Assembly (NCBI GenBank): GCA_023653785.1
Contig: JAMKCH010058083.1
Location: 62,001-126,000, forward strand
Origin: Ophioderma brevispina
Lineage: Eukaryota > Echinodermata > Ophiuroidea > Amphilepidida > Ophiodermatidae
Reading direction: 5' to 3'
Length of the DNA stretch: 64,000 nucleotides
Shown: positions 1 to 11,230 of the stretch, piece after piece
Layout: every line of letters starts with the position of its first letter
Position numbering within the stretch: the stretch's first letter is position 1
Position numbers and translations under genes: made by a program
The notes under the pieces: model-generated
Database searches by the model: none
What the model was told of the DNA's origin: nothing
Seen by the model: only the letters and a program-made list of their open reading frames with translations

Positions 1-129
1 GCTCTTTTTGGATCTTTTGCCGCTGCGACGGGAATGTTTGATTGTGATAGGACCATTTGTTGCACTTACCGGGAAATTGCCCCCTCGGAACCACCGGCTG
101 GCTACGCCGCCTATGTGTGTGTGCCGTTA

Positions 130-405
130 CTGTGAATGTATTCACAGAGGAATATTGTTATTGCCAGTGAATTTCTTCACAAAAATATTTGTGTTTACCT
201 ATAGATGTGTTCACAGAGCCTGTTGCACTGTGAAGTGTGTTCACAGAGAGAGATGTCCATTTGCGGTCTTACATGTCAATATGTTAAAAGAGGCTATATT
301 TTGTATCTTGCCTGTGAATGTGTTTACAGAACATTTCTGACATACTGTATTGTATGTGTTCAACAAGGGACGTCTTTGTGTCTTGCCTGTCAAGGTGTTC
401 ACAAA
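130..405. repeat. Degenerate minisatellite with palindromic core
   Basis: About eight irregular units, 30-41 bp apart, centre on a GTGAA-TGTG-TTCAC type inverted repeat. The best copies are at 132-145, 167-180, 230-244, 314-327 and 389-402. Several units share TTGCC before and CAGAG after the core. Open frames run across the block, but they repeat short Cys-rich phrases because the DNA repeats, so I do not call a gene. I see the repeat and the dyad directly; the function is unknown. Confidence 0.6.
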
Positions 406-1422
406 GCGAGAGAATATATTCTGCATATATGAAAGTATGTGCCATTTTAGTTAGAAATTGTCAAATGTTTCAGAGTGAAGAGCAGTACTAAAACAAAGTG
501 TTCATAAGCTGACCCAAGCTTCAGATGGGTGAACTGCGGGACCCAAGCTTCAGTGGGTTTGTCTGATATAAAAAAATCTTGCATAAACTGTGTCATGGCA
601 AAGAGCAGTTATGATTTGACGAAGTACGACTTTGTCAATGAAAAGAAAAATCAAAGGAATCTTTGTTGGAATACACTTTTACATTGGGTCAAATCTCTTA
701 TAGGTATCATAGTTACACACTGAACGTGCTATGTTGTATTTATTGTTGCTTAAAAGAATGAAAAAGGTATTAAGTTTTATTTCTCTTGTATATTTTCAAT
801 AGGATTCAACAAACTTTGATATGTGCTGAGGAAGACTGTCCTATTATTTGCTCTGGATTATTATGTAGTGATGCAACGTTCAATGGTATCATGGTATGTA
901 TTGAATAAGACAGGGCTATTATTCATTGAACTAAGGTCTGAATGTCTCGCTAGGTATGGATTGAATATCACCGGGTTATCAGCATTTAAAGGTCTGAGTT
1001 GGTCTCACATTAGAGGAGTAACATGCAGTTTTGTGGACTGGAAATTTGGCCCTTTGGTTATTGTGGTATCCTCTTGTGAATTGACTTTACAGGGATACCA
1101 AACATGCGATGTAGTAGGTCCACAATTTTTTTTTAAATCTAGTTATAAGATTGTTTTTATGTGAATTGCATAGCTGCACCTCTTTTGTTTTAATCTATTG
1201 TACTATTTATGGAAATCGACAAAAATTGCCTTTAAGGACAAATTTACTAAACAAAGTGCTCGATGTCGCACCAAAAGCTAATTTGCTTATAGGAACCTTA
1301 CAAATACAAGTGAACAAAAAAAGAACAAGGAAAACCTTGATAAAAAACAGCAAGTAAAGAGTGACTGGTCACTGAAAAGACAAAAATCAGAGGGCTGTTT
1401 GAATCAATCCCACGATGCACTG
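406..1422. other. No gene; two small local duplications
   Basis: There is no convincing coding signal. A 14-bp word beginning GACCCAAGCTTC occurs at 511-524 and again at 540-553. A two-unit repeat of about 60 bp lies at 893-1003; both units contain GGTATG, ATTGAAT and AAGGTCTGA. The short ORFs here have no recognisable domain. Confidence 0.5.
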
Positions 1423-1561
1423 CTATGTGCTTATACTTTCTACTGTATATGGACGTACTCGTAATAAGCACATAGTCAGTACTTAGGGATAACGTGTTGG
1501 TGAAGAAAAAAGTTGAAACACCAGGACATTCATGATCATGCAAAAAAATTCCCTAAGTACT
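1423..1561. repeat. Two consecutive perfect 12-bp inverted repeats
   Basis: CTATGTGCTTAT (1423-1434) is inverted at 1464-1475, leaving a 29-nt loop. Three bases on, AGTACTTAGGGA (1478-1489) is inverted at 1550-1561 around a 60-nt loop. Both pairs are exact. They could be the core of a small foldback element or a structured transcript; the sequence alone does not decide. Confidence 0.6.
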
Positions 1562-1913
1562 AGTAGACCTTGTGCCTAAACGAATGTGAAAAATGAGGGT
1601 TTATATGTTAGAATAGGGAGTTTTGTGGATATGACATAGTTAGCAGACTTATATTTCCCCAAAACTGGTTGCATTGTGGGATGGAAATCATATACCCTCT
1701 AGCAAAGAATATACAATAAATATTTAGTTAGAAAAAATGCACAAAGAGGTAGGTCTTGAGGTGAGATGTAAAAATTAACATATTGACATCAACTTTCCTT
1801 GAGAGTAATATTAATTGTAGGTTAATAGCTTTGCCCTTATTTTGGTTGTCTTCTTGTCATGTCCAAATACAGTGATTATCAAATATGATCCAAATATGAT
1901 GGTAGCTAAGCAT

Positions 1914-2240
1914 TTAAAGGTGCTTGTTCCAATATTTAAGTATTTTGATCTCTTCTTGATATGAGAGCCTGGCACTTGCATACACTCACCACCAAGTTTC
2001 ATGGGAAGCAAACTTGCAGTTTTTATGACAGAAGCGATAATACAGTTTGCAATGTATTCCCTACTGTGCTAATATCGATGGCTAACCATGAAAACGAAGT
2101 CCTTTGTCTCTATCTTTGCAAAGAAATGGATTTGAAGGCTGAAATTTCAGGACAACAATAAGAAAAATACAGCTTTTCATCTGATATCAAAATTGATGCT
2201 ACTTCTGGGTAAGTCAGAGGTCTGGTACAAGCACCTTTAA
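1914..2240. mobile_element. TTAA-flanked MITE with 14-bp TIR (T2/Kolobok-like)
   Basis: TTAAAGGTGCTTGT at 1914-1927 is repeated exactly inverted at 2227-2240, which bounds a 327-bp element. The outer TTAA on both sides fits a TTAA target duplication with termini beginning AGG. That is the known pattern of T2-type MITEs assigned to Kolobok; piggyBac also uses TTAA but usually starts with CC. It encodes no transposase. A decayed relative without clear ends lies at 12595-12870. Confidence 0.7.
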
Positions 2241-2766
2241 GACAGTAGTCACCAACTATCCCTTAAGTTAAAGTCAGTATAGAAACCTGGGACCCACCTG
2301 GACTTGTTTCTTAATAGATAGGACAGTTTGCTGGCAGTACCCAATGATCAATTAATTGTTCAAAATGTCATTTTAATTATGTTCAGTTGTGTATTTTATT
2401 TGCAGTGTTTGTTGTGTAGCTGCCGGTGGATTTGGAAAGTTAACAGCAAAGGAAAGGTAAATATTAGTAAGATGTTGACTAGCTAGTCTTAAAATAATTA
2501 ATTGTGTCCCATCATGACAAAGGATGCAGCTGTCTGCTATGACTTGTACTTGGTTTTCTTTATAGCTGATCAAAAATACCACTTAACATGTGGTGTTCAC
2601 TATAGATAGGCATTTTGATACAATAATTGTTTTTGCAGTGTGCAATACACTAATAAATAATACATGATATACCACACATTTTGCAGCCTGTTTGGACACA
2701 GATAAAGTTGTTTTGTACAAATTTAAAAGATCTCCTGCTACCTCGATTTACTATTGTAGGATAGTG
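2241..2766. other. Intergenic, no feature recognised
   Basis: This is AT-rich sequence between the MITE and a LINE fragment. Short minus-strand frames have no recognisable domain. Confidence 0.4.
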
Positions 2767-3505
2767 TCAATTTTGGTGTACCACAGGAGTCCATTCTAGG
2801 CCCTCTTTTATTATGCTGTATATAAACCGTCTGCCATTGATAGTGTCTAACTGCAAAGACAGTCTGTATGGAGATAACACTGCATTGCAGATGTTGGTGA
2901 GAAACTTCCTGCAGACATGGATAAAATTGCAGTGTGGATGGAAGAGAGCTGGCTTACTCCTAATGCAGCTAAAACAAAAGCTATGTTTGTTGGGTCTCAT
3001 TTTAAACTTAATAATGCCACCCACTTAAATGTTGTTATTAGAGATACACCTACTGAAACTGCCTTCACTTAAATATCTTGGTCTGAATTTTGATCAATCC
3101 CGCACCTGGAATGTACATATTGATCATGTTACCAGATCTTTTGCAAAATACATTGTTTTATTTTATAGCTGTCAAAGGAAAACCTCACGATTCTACATAA
3201 ATCACTTTTGCCTCCAAGGATTGCTTATTGTGACATTGTATGGAGTAACTGATGTAGTAAATATTTGCAGGATAGAATTAAGTGTTTACAACTAAGATAA
3301 GCGAGGGCAATGCCCAAGAGTGCCAGTTGGAACAAATTCTGATAAAAAAATGGGTTGGGATACCATGCTGAAGCGTCGGAATTATCGTCTAAATTTGTTT
3401 GTTTTTAAATGTCTGTCAGGGCTGGCCCCTCCAGGTTTGTGCAATTACTTCACACTTGTTTCAGACTCTCAGGAAAAAAATAGACCAGTAAGTAGTATGT
3501 AAGTA
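2767..3505 (+). pseudogene. LINE reverse transcriptase C-terminal half, decayed
   Basis: This is a relic of a non-LTR retrotransposon polymerase, read in three frames. In order it shows VPQESILGPLLL (motif B region, normally VPQGS.LGPLL), YINRLP, and LYGDNTAL where active enzymes have YADDT. It then has W..ESWLTPNAAKTKAMFVGS, LKYLGLNFDQS and FKCLSGLAPPGLCNYF. The last phrase is typical of the C-terminus in CR1/L2-like elements. The catalytic YADD has become YGDN and several frameshifts are present, so the copy is dead. The 5' part, including the endonuclease, is missing. Confidence 0.85.
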
Positions 3506-3561
3506 AATCCAAAGTTTTATATCCGGTTTTGTCCCCGTAAGCGGGGGTGGCCGGATTCACC

Positions 3562-3888
3562 TCACACTGGCAGCAACCGCCTTACTCCTTCCTTCCACTT
3601 CACCTGATTCAATGCATCCTCTATCCTCAACCCAACCCTCCTACTCTCCTCCTCCACTTGCTCCTTCCATGTCTTCTTTGGACGTCCCCTCCTCCTCGAA
3701 CCTCCCACCTCAAACTCAAAGGCCCTTGTTAAGGCATGCTCGTCATCCTTCCTCAACACATGCCCATACCAACGTACACTATTCGCCTTCGCCAACCGGT
3801 CCATTGCCTCTTCCAAACCCAACATCTGCATCAAGTCCTCAGTCTTCATCCTATCCATCAACTTCACCCCACACATCGCTCTTATCAT
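3562..3888 (-). pseudogene. C-terminal fragment of the RTE-like LINE polyprotein
   Basis: This is the longest undamaged piece of the element, 108 codons. It begins MIRAMCGVKLMDR and continues with LGLEEAMDRLAKANSVRWYG, HVLRKDDEHALTRA and GRPKKTWKEQVEEES. The W-x-GH-hydrophobic-R box and the basic GRPKKTW tail are usual after the thumb domain in RTE-like LINEs. The initial Met is internal to the original protein, so this is not a separate gene. Confidence 0.85.
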
Positions 3889-5925
3889 TGCTCTCTCTGT
3901 CCCTCCTCCGAATCCCTATCTAGTTTTTGCTCAAGACACCACGTTCTCAACTCATACAGCATTACTGATCTCATACAACTCTTATAAACCATTCCTTTCA
4001 TCTTCAAGATATATTCTTTCCCTTGCCACAACTCCCCACATTCCCTAAACTTCCCCAAGGTATTTGAACTCCTTCACAGACTCCACCGCAGCACACACTC
4101 TTTCCTCCTGTTCTAACACCATCCCTCCAGCTCCCTTCCTGCATTTTCCCGCGGTAAAATCTCTTCCAAGCTTGGGTCACTCTCTTCATCTTGTACATTC
4201 CCATGGATCCATTTCCCACATTTCTCACACCACACTTGAGTTTGCTTTTATACCTCTTCCCACCACGCCATATGGGTCCTACCCTTACTGACTACCAGCT
4301 CCCCTCCCCCCCCACTCAACCACACTTTTGTCTCCCAAGGTTTACTTAAGACCCTTACTCTCCCAAAGCCGCCTTCTATTTCTAAACTTCTCCCTCAGTC
4401 CTCCATTGTCCCTTGCACATTAAAACCATTGCAAGTCATCAGCATACACTCTCACTCCATTAAACCTTCTTTTGCACTCTCCCTCACTACAACAATCCAA
4501 CCTTGCAAAAATCTTGGTGGGTGCAAAGTACAGAACCTTGAAACACACACCTTCACTTCAAACTCCTCAGACAAATCAGAACCCACTATAACTCTTGTCT
4601 TTGCTCCTTACAAACTCATCACTGCTCTAACCACTAGTTCTGGTATCTCCCTCCTTCCTCTTGTTGCCCTCTCCATCACTGTCCTCGGTACCCTATCAAA
4701 ATGCCTTCTCCAAGTCTTCAAAACACATATACAAGCTTTTTTCCCTTTGTGGAGTCCTCTTGCAACTCCTCAACATAACACTATCGTCACCCTTCCCTGG
4801 CATAAACCCCAATTGCACCTCATCCACTTCCACTACCGAATCCTATTCTCTAGAACCCTTCTCCACATTTTTTCCATTGCAATACTCTAACAACTTCAAC
4901 CCCTATATGCACCCAAGCTCAGTGCGTCCCCTTTCCTTTAAAAAATTGGACTACCACACTCCCTCCCCTTCCTTTCCTCCGGCATCCTCCTCATCTACCA
5001 AACACTCTCTGACCACCACTCCATTCATCACACCAATCCCTATCCTCTCACTACCACTCGCCACTAATCATCTCAGCACTCACCTCCTGAGGTTACAGCG
5101 GCCTTTCCTTTTTTTAATTTCTCTTATTGCCTTACCACTTCCCACTCGACCCTCTTCACTGGCCCTTCCACAGCATCATCCTCTACCTTCTGATCCACTC
5201 ATTCTCCTCATTCATGATTCACTCCATATGACTCTATCTCTCTCTCTCTCACTGAAATTCAACTGTCCACTTTCCATCCATCACTTCCTCTCATCCATCT
5301 CCCCCCTTTGACTTCTCTTCCAGCCATTTTTCATTGCCTTCACCCTTATATACAACATTGTTTGGATTCTCTCTCACCTCATCGCCCCTCTCTCTGCCTC
5401 TCTCTGCCTCCTTCATAGCCTTCGCAACCACTTTCTTCGCTCGCTTTTTCTAGCTCTTATACCTCGCCTTATTCCCTTCTGTACCATTTTTTCATATCCT
5501 GAAATTGCATCCTTCTTTCTCACTCTTTGCCTCCTTCACCTCTGCATTCCACTACCCGTATCTCTCCTGTCTCTTCCTACTTTTTGTTTTCCGCAAACTC
5601 ATCGCATGCCGGCAACACTCCTTCTTTAAAGCACCACGCACCACAAATCTGACACATAAGTCCCCACAAGCTCCCCAAACTATCCCTGACAAGATATTCT
5701 TGTTACTTTTGCTTGTCAGCCCTCCATACATTCCTCTCTCATACCATACGTCTTCAAAAAAAAAACCCCCCCACCCTTTTTCACATTCCCCTCTTATCCA
5801 CCTCTACAACCACCAACCTGTGTTGCCAAGTCCCCTGGATCACACTTAAACAATCTTCAGAAATTTTTCTCCCCTTGCCCACGAACAGAAAAGCAATGTC
5901 TGTCTTTATTCCCATGAGCTAAATG

Positions 5926-6520
5926 TCACTTTATTTTAAGTTCATCTTTCTTGAACCAGTATATCGGCAACATAACTCTTTTTTCATCACAAAAATCCAA
6001 CAACATTTCCTTCCAAATTCCTCTCCCCAAACCCATACTTCTGTGAACACCTTCAAACCTTCGATACTTTTCCCCACATGCCCATGAAAATCCCCCAACA
6101 CATAAGACCAGTTCACCGATACTTTGCATATCCCATTCATCTGCCAATTCATCATAAAACTGCTCTTTTCTTCACCCACTTCCTTCCACACTGCGGAGCA
6201 CAGCCGAATAGAAACCCATCCACACTCCTCCTCAAAGCCCATTATGCTGCTATCACCCTATCGCTCAGTCCTTATCACTGCCACCACCTTTTCACACAAT
6301 TCATCATTTACAGGACTCCCACACACCCCCAAAATCATTCACGTTTCCTGCCCACACATAACTTGTAATTCTTTCACTCTACACCCAACATCCTAGCACA
6401 CTCCCTCGCCACCTCACCGCCTGCACACAAACATAATCCACCCTCCTCTTCCCAATTCTTCACTTACTCTACCCCGTTCCCCTTCCAACTCACACGTTCC
6501 AACTACCAACCCTCACCCAA
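5926..6520 (-). pseudogene. Endonuclease domain of the antisense RTE-like LINE
   Basis: This is the N-terminal endonuclease region of the 3530-7005 element, spread over several frames. It carries the APE-type GDFHGHVGKS motif (usual form GDFN.HVG) and downstream LDFCDEK and TWF-like phrases. The Asn of GDFN is His here and the frames shift repeatedly, so it is inactive. In an intact relative this domain nicks the target DNA to prime reverse transcription. Confidence 0.75.
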
Positions 6521-7295
6521 GCTCTTATCGGGCTGAACACACAGTCATGAGGCAGAAGGCCCCTGCGCGACTCAAGGTGATTCCTGCACTTTTCTTTTGG
6601 TTAGGCAGGTGCGCTCACCCCAACTTAGGACTGGTTGGTTCCCTTTAATATGATATTCGCCATGAGGATTTATTGAGGCAAACAATAATTGACCGGATGC
6701 CTTCCTGACGTCAATCCACCATTTTTGGCGATGCACCTAACCTTTGGGTCTGCCCCCCCAAACATGCAAGGAGAATTGTAAACACTGCTGGATGGACCCC
6801 ACCGTTGGCTCTCCAGAATTGCGCTCTTGGAGGTAGAATTCTTTCTATTATACCAGGGGTACCAGTTACCCTCCTCATCAGCTTTGCAATAAAAAAATGA
6901 TTGGGGGGGTGACGTTTGCCGTGCGTCTAACCGGCCCTGGAACAGGGTAGTACTGGGTTACCGGTTACCAGTAGCAGGCCTCCAATCGAATAGAAACCTG
7001 ACCTGACTAAAAATTAAACCAATTCAAGAATATGGGAAATGCTCTTTTCAATATAGAGGACCTTTGCTTCAAAAACATTTCTCCCATACCATTCAGTCAC
7101 TACATTTTAGTCCATTTTACAAAATAAATTGTTTACATATAAAAAAAAGGTCCAAACATTTATTATGTAATTCTGTTGAACTAAAATATCAACATTTCCT
7201 TCACTCTCTACGCAAGAAGTGTATTTATTTGCATTTTAACTTGCATGGTCATTGTGGTTTTGTATTATTTGAAAATTTGTATATTGCGGGTGAAT

Positions 7296-7804
7296 AAAGA
7301 CCCCAAAAAAGTAGCGCAGCATGTCTAATCCCCCTAAGTTACAAACCAGTGGTCTTGCCAAAAACATAAAAATGAGTTATCACAGCTGTATTGTTCTGCA
7401 AATTTTGAACCTTTCTTGCTCCATGTGATAAATATCGCCAACACAATGTCCATTTTATGGAAAATTGTCATTTTCAAAGTTGCAACTGAAGACATTTTAC
7501 AAGGTTACAATACACAACCATGCATCAGGCCATGCATTTAAGTGACCCACATTACGGGAATATGCGGTATTCACTCTGAATGGCAATCAATAGGCTATAC
7601 CTTTTATTGCAACTTTCCTCAAAAAGGGAGAGATTTGCTTATAATGGGTGTGTGGCAATATGATCACAATGGCAAGAAGGCGTATCAAAATTTACGGAAG
7701 GGAAGGGAGAAAACGAAGATGATATAATTTTATGTTGTGTGCAAAGACCAATTTTGTAACCTATGGGGGTATTAAGACATGCTGGTTACTTTTTTGGGGT
7801 CTTT
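7296..7804. mobile_element. Foldback DNA element with ~220-bp imperfect arms
   Basis: The left end AAAGACCCCAAAAAAGTAGC and the right end GGTTACTTTTTTGGGGTCTTT are inverted. The match continues inward through GCATGTCTAAT, GTTACAAA, GGTCTT, ACATAAAA, TTCTTGC and AAGTTGCAA to a centre near 7550. Nearly all of the ~509 bp therefore forms one long imperfect hairpin. There is no transposase ORF and no clear target duplication. Non-autonomous foldback or MITE status is inferred from the structure. Confidence 0.75.
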
Positions 7805-8140
7805 CTAATGATTCTGTTTTTTAAATCTCATTGAGATCCCAGAAAAATAATGAAATCTTCATACTAAAATATGTATCTTATGGCGTTTAGTTAATTGAGT
7901 ATTTGATTTCTTAACTAGTAATGACTGATATGTTATGCAGGCATCATTTTATAAAGTTTTTAAAATTTTGTATGTATTTTGTTTTTTAAGTTTAAAATCA
8001 AATCATAGTTACTGTAAATGTATCTTATATAAATAAATTTGGCGCAGTATTCAAAATTTCTCTGGCAATAATGGTAACATTTGTATAAGTTACATGCTTT
8101 TTTAATGTTTATTCACAACTCACCTTCTCCTTTGCTACAG

Positions 8141-8356
8141 GAAATGTTACCAATTGTTGATTGTAATCAAGCCACGGCGCAGTGTTCACGAAAATGCCGT
8201 TCCGCTGTACACTTAGTCGACGCACTGTTCGTCAAGTTTGTACCTATATGTCGCGCTAGGACAACAGGTGCGAACTGCAAAGCAACCAAACTTGCCCAAC
8301 CTCTCGTTTTGCCTTTAGATTTGCTAAAACATATTGTTTGTGAAAAATTTCTGTGA
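8141..8356 (+). CDS. Possible terminal exon, Cys-rich, unknown protein
   Basis: A pyrimidine-rich tract ending TTTGCTACAG at 8140 is a good splice acceptor. The open frame after it gives EMLPIVDCNQATAQCSRKCR, then SAVHLVDALFVKFVPICRAR, then a Cys and a hydrophobic tail, with TGA at 8354-8356. Five or six spaced cysteines suggest an extracellular or receptor-type module, but I do not recognise the family. No partner exon was found upstream. The frame could also be chance. Confidence 0.3.
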   Translation, partial: EMLPIVDCNQATAQCSRKCRSAVHLVDALFVKFVPICRARTTGANCKATKLAQPLVLPLDLLKHIVCEKFL

Positions 8357-9129
8357 ATGGGGAACATTTAGTATTATAGTGAGAAAATATGTTCCACTAT
8401 ACACGATATTAATAAGTTTGCAAGAAGATTTTCGTTGTTGAAAGGATTCAAACATGTTAACAGAGTGCGTCATCACAAAATCAAAACTCTGTCATCTGTG
8501 GTCCACGTTATTTTTATACCCGCTCGGGGGCTTAAACGCCGTCCTCGCGGCGTTAACAAACACCGACCATGGAAGGATGCATCATTGTTTTTGGAAAATT
8601 TGTGATAAAAACCACTCTGTACATGTTGAATCCCTATTGTATTTGGATGTTACTTTAAGGACGGGGCCTTCTGAAAAGAACAGGAGAGAGTTTAGAAGAG
8701 AATAAACAAAACAATAACACAAAACATGGAATCAAAATAAATTAATGCATACCTAAGTAATGTAATGGACTTCAACAACCAGTGGCATTTACATATTGGT
8801 ATTAAGAAAAAAAACATCATGAAAGGTGTGATAACTTTGTTTTAATACACAGGGCAAGATTTGTTTGTGGCAATACTTGCATAAAGCATGTGGATCAGAA
8901 GAAGAAGCCCTTCAGGTGAGATATAAAGAGTAAATGCTAGCCATCATGCAATATAAAGCTGTGGCACTACTGCAAAGTGCAGGTAAAGGGTTAATTGTAG
9001 CTGCTACAGCTGGGTCAATTAATATGGGGCAAATTGGTACATAGTGCAGTTACTGTCCCAGCAAACATTGGACATCAATCCATTCATTAATTTTGACCTG
9101 ATGTAAAGCATTCACTTCATAGTCATTTT
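8357..9129. other. No gene; a small GC-rich hairpin
   Basis: AACGCCG at 8535-8541 is inverted at 8548-8554 with a six-base loop, unusual in such AT-rich DNA. An 83-codon frame over it has no recognisable domain. The rest is unremarkable. Confidence 0.4.
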
Positions 9130-9385
9130 AAATGTCACCCACAGACCCATATTTTTTACAATTTACAAAACTCTCACCCAACGACCCCTTGTTTTTGGGG
9201 AAAATTTAGAAAAACAATTTCACTCAAGACTACCCTTTTGGGTGAAATTTTGCAAAATTGTTAAAAAGACCCCATTTTGGGAAAATGTGTCACTCGAAAT
9301 GAAACACTTATTTTGGGGCATTTATTTGGCGGCTCTCACCCAAGACCCATATTTTTGAGTCCTCTGTCACCGAATGCCCCTGGGT
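9130..9385. repeat. Degenerate tandem repeat of TCACCCAA-GACCC type
   Basis: Units of about 25-47 bp share a TCACCCAA..GACCC..ATTTTTG core, seen near 9137, 9175, 9222, 9270, 9336 and 9366. Spacing is irregular and several units have lost the core. It is either a decayed minisatellite or the repetitive end of a transposon. Confidence 0.55.
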
Positions 9386-9526
9386 TCAGAAGCGCCAAGC
9401 CTTACACCCTATGTGAATATGCCATGGTCGTACACTTTTATAGCTCCTTTGTGACCAATTTGCAAATGTTTTAGCCTGTAATATTTTCAACATCTGTGTA
9501 CAAAATTAACTGGTCAAATACTTTCC

Positions 9527-9766
9527 ATGGCTAGTAAAATAACATGTGTTGTATTTGTAGCTGTAGGGCTCATTGCAAGAGTCATGGGCCAATGGTGTGG
9601 GGGGGCCCAGTGTGTGGAAAAGGACAATAAGTGCAAGATGACTTACAATAGCTTCATGATTATTTTAAAAAACTTCCTGCATGATTTTGATTTGCTTTTT
9701 TTTTTAGCTGTAATGATGGGTATTCTGAAAAAATTAACATTTCGACATGTTCTTTTGACATCCTGA
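9527..9766 (+). CDS. Possible first exon of a small secreted protein
   Basis: The frame starts MASKITCVVFVAVGLIARVM and continues GQWCGGAQCVEKDNKCKM. This looks like a signal peptide with a plausible cleavage site after Gly-Gln, followed by closely spaced cysteines. After CKM the translation becomes hydrophobic and low in complexity, as expected if an exon boundary has been passed, but no good GT donor is visible. Function is unknown, and chance is a real alternative. Confidence 0.3.
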   Translation: MASKITCVVFVAVGLIARVMGQWCGGAQCVEKDNKCKMTYNSFMIILKNFLHDFDLLFFLAVMMGILKKLTFRHVLLTS

Positions 9767-10561
9767 TTTGAGTAATGTATGCAATTAGGATCTTGTTCTT
9801 CGCCTGTTGCATTTATAAAAAAATACTAATTCAAGATTGGATTAAAAGAACCAAAAAATCAACAATTTATCATAAAGAGACTGCTGCTGTCCTGACTTTT
9901 GGTTTCTCTCAATACGTTAAGGACAACCAATTTTTAAAAAATGTATTTTCTTCCGATCTTTATACATTAAACGCTCAACAAATACTCGGATCGGATAATC
10001 GGCGATCTTAAAAATTATATCGGTTTTATCGGATCCGGAAGGCAAAAGTAATTTCGGTTTCCCCCTAATTACCTTTGATTTCTAATCCTTGCATACCTTG
10101 ACGATATACCAGCTTTTTATGTATCTGATGATAGGAACGCTCTAATATGGTAAGCTATGATCATTAGCGCAGTAACCCCAGCCTTTTCCTCCTGCGTCAT
10201 GATTAGTATTAATTAGAACAAAAGTTCCACGAGCTGTTTCAACAAGCAGTGCTCTTTGTTTTCTCCTATGATAAAACAACCTACCCAATCTCCTCTTTGT
10301 ATATTTAAGGTACATTATGTACTACCCTTGCATTAACATTATTTCATTTCACACTTTTGTCTGGGGCAGAAGAAATAAATATTGTTCGGCACCTTTTTGT
10401 TGAGTTTGATTAAGTCTGTCATTGGTCCGTAGCCCGGATTGATTTGGTGGGTGAGGCATGAATGTCCATCGGCTTTAAAAAACAACTATAATTATAGTAT
10501 TAATGCGTACAAACTCGGTATTGACCAATCATAGTTGCGTACCTACAACCCTGGACATCAC
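9767..10561. other. Intergenic, no feature recognised
   Basis: AT-rich sequence with scattered TCGGAT words at 9985-10040. No coding domain or clear repeat boundary is seen. Confidence 0.35.
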
Positions 10562-11115
10562 GCGCCAAATTTAAAGCATAATTACACATTTTTTGAGAGT
10601 GCCCCCAATTTTTCAATTTGATATTTTGCACAGCTATGTTGGTAAATTTTGTCCTAGAAACCTACACCTGCGAACGGAATGCTCAAAAATGCGTATTTAT
10701 CTAAAATTAGCGTTTTGTAATGAGAATTGGGACCTATATTGAACTTACCTGCAGAGCTGGAAATTCTAAGTTTATGTCCGCCCATGATTGAAATAGTGCC
10801 AGCTCAAAAATTACTCTACTTGACTTGGCCGGAACCAATAACAACTAATAGCTGAGCGTAGATCTTACAGGACAGGGTGTCGCTATTTCCCGGCTATTTC
10901 ATATTGGAGGCCGTTTTCCATCCAGCACCGTTGAATTATTATCCCGGGGATCCCCGTAATAATATTCTAGTTACAAAATTCCTTCGTTTGCGACACATAG
11001 ACATTGTAGAGCTTAAAAACCATTCACAGGTATAGTTTTTACTAGCCTTACCAATGTGTCACACCGTAATAAAAATCTCAATTTTTTTGAAAAATTGGGG
11101 CGTCTCTTTCAAAAT
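10562..11115 (+). repeat. Dispersed repeat, sister copy at 49600-50140
   Basis: About 550 bp align in the same order and orientation with 49600-50140. Shared landmarks are GATATTTTG.CACAG, AACCTA.ACC.TGCGAACG, GCAGAGCTGGAAAT, AATAGTGCCA, CCAATAACAACTAAT..GAGCG, CGTTGAATTATTATC, GGGGATCCCCG and AAATCTC.A..TTTTTGAAAA. The other copy sits inside a TIR-bounded element; this one lacks those ends. It is probably a fragment of a non-autonomous DNA transposon. Confidence 0.75.
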
Positions 11116-11230
11116 GTGCTAATATGCTTTAAAACACACCAAAGTGGACCTTCACCATGGCAAAGCGACCTTACATGAGAAAGCTGACCTTTGTCTTTTT
11201 TGGGGTGCGTCCCTGGCTACGGCCAGGAGT
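11116..11230 (+). mobile_element. Fragment of a hAT-like MITE end
   Basis: The words AGTGGACCTTCA, CAAAGCGACCTT, GACCTTTGTC.TTTTTTGGGG, TGCGTCC and CTGGCTACGGCCAGG parallel the 3' end of the element at 36646-37138. Only the terminal ~110 bp are present here. Confidence 0.55.

Larger units (their letters stand above)
3530..7005 (-). mobile_element. Near full-length RTE-like LINE, antisense, frame-broken
   Basis: Read on the minus strand, this is a ~3.4-kb non-LTR element with its 5' end near 7005 and its 3' end near 3530. From 5' to 3': a leader containing GACGTCAGGAAGGCATCCGG; an endonuclease start (SWNV, then RRVDYVCVQAVRWRG) at ~6370-6510; VLGDFHGHVG in the endonuclease at ~6080-6120; reverse transcriptase motif A (FDRVPRTV) at ~4670-4725; a Cys/His patch (KCG.W.HG) at ~4200; and a C-terminal RWYGHVLRKDDEHAL box. 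Many indels split the frames. The long plus-strand ORFs here (up to 216 codons) are antisense to it. The clade call rests on these motifs. Confidence 0.85.

Noticed and set aside
4661..5311. 216-codon plus-strand ORF, longest in the window
   Set aside because: It is antisense to the RTE-like LINE; the product is Ser/Pro/Leu low-complexity and the minus strand carries the reverse transcriptase motifs.
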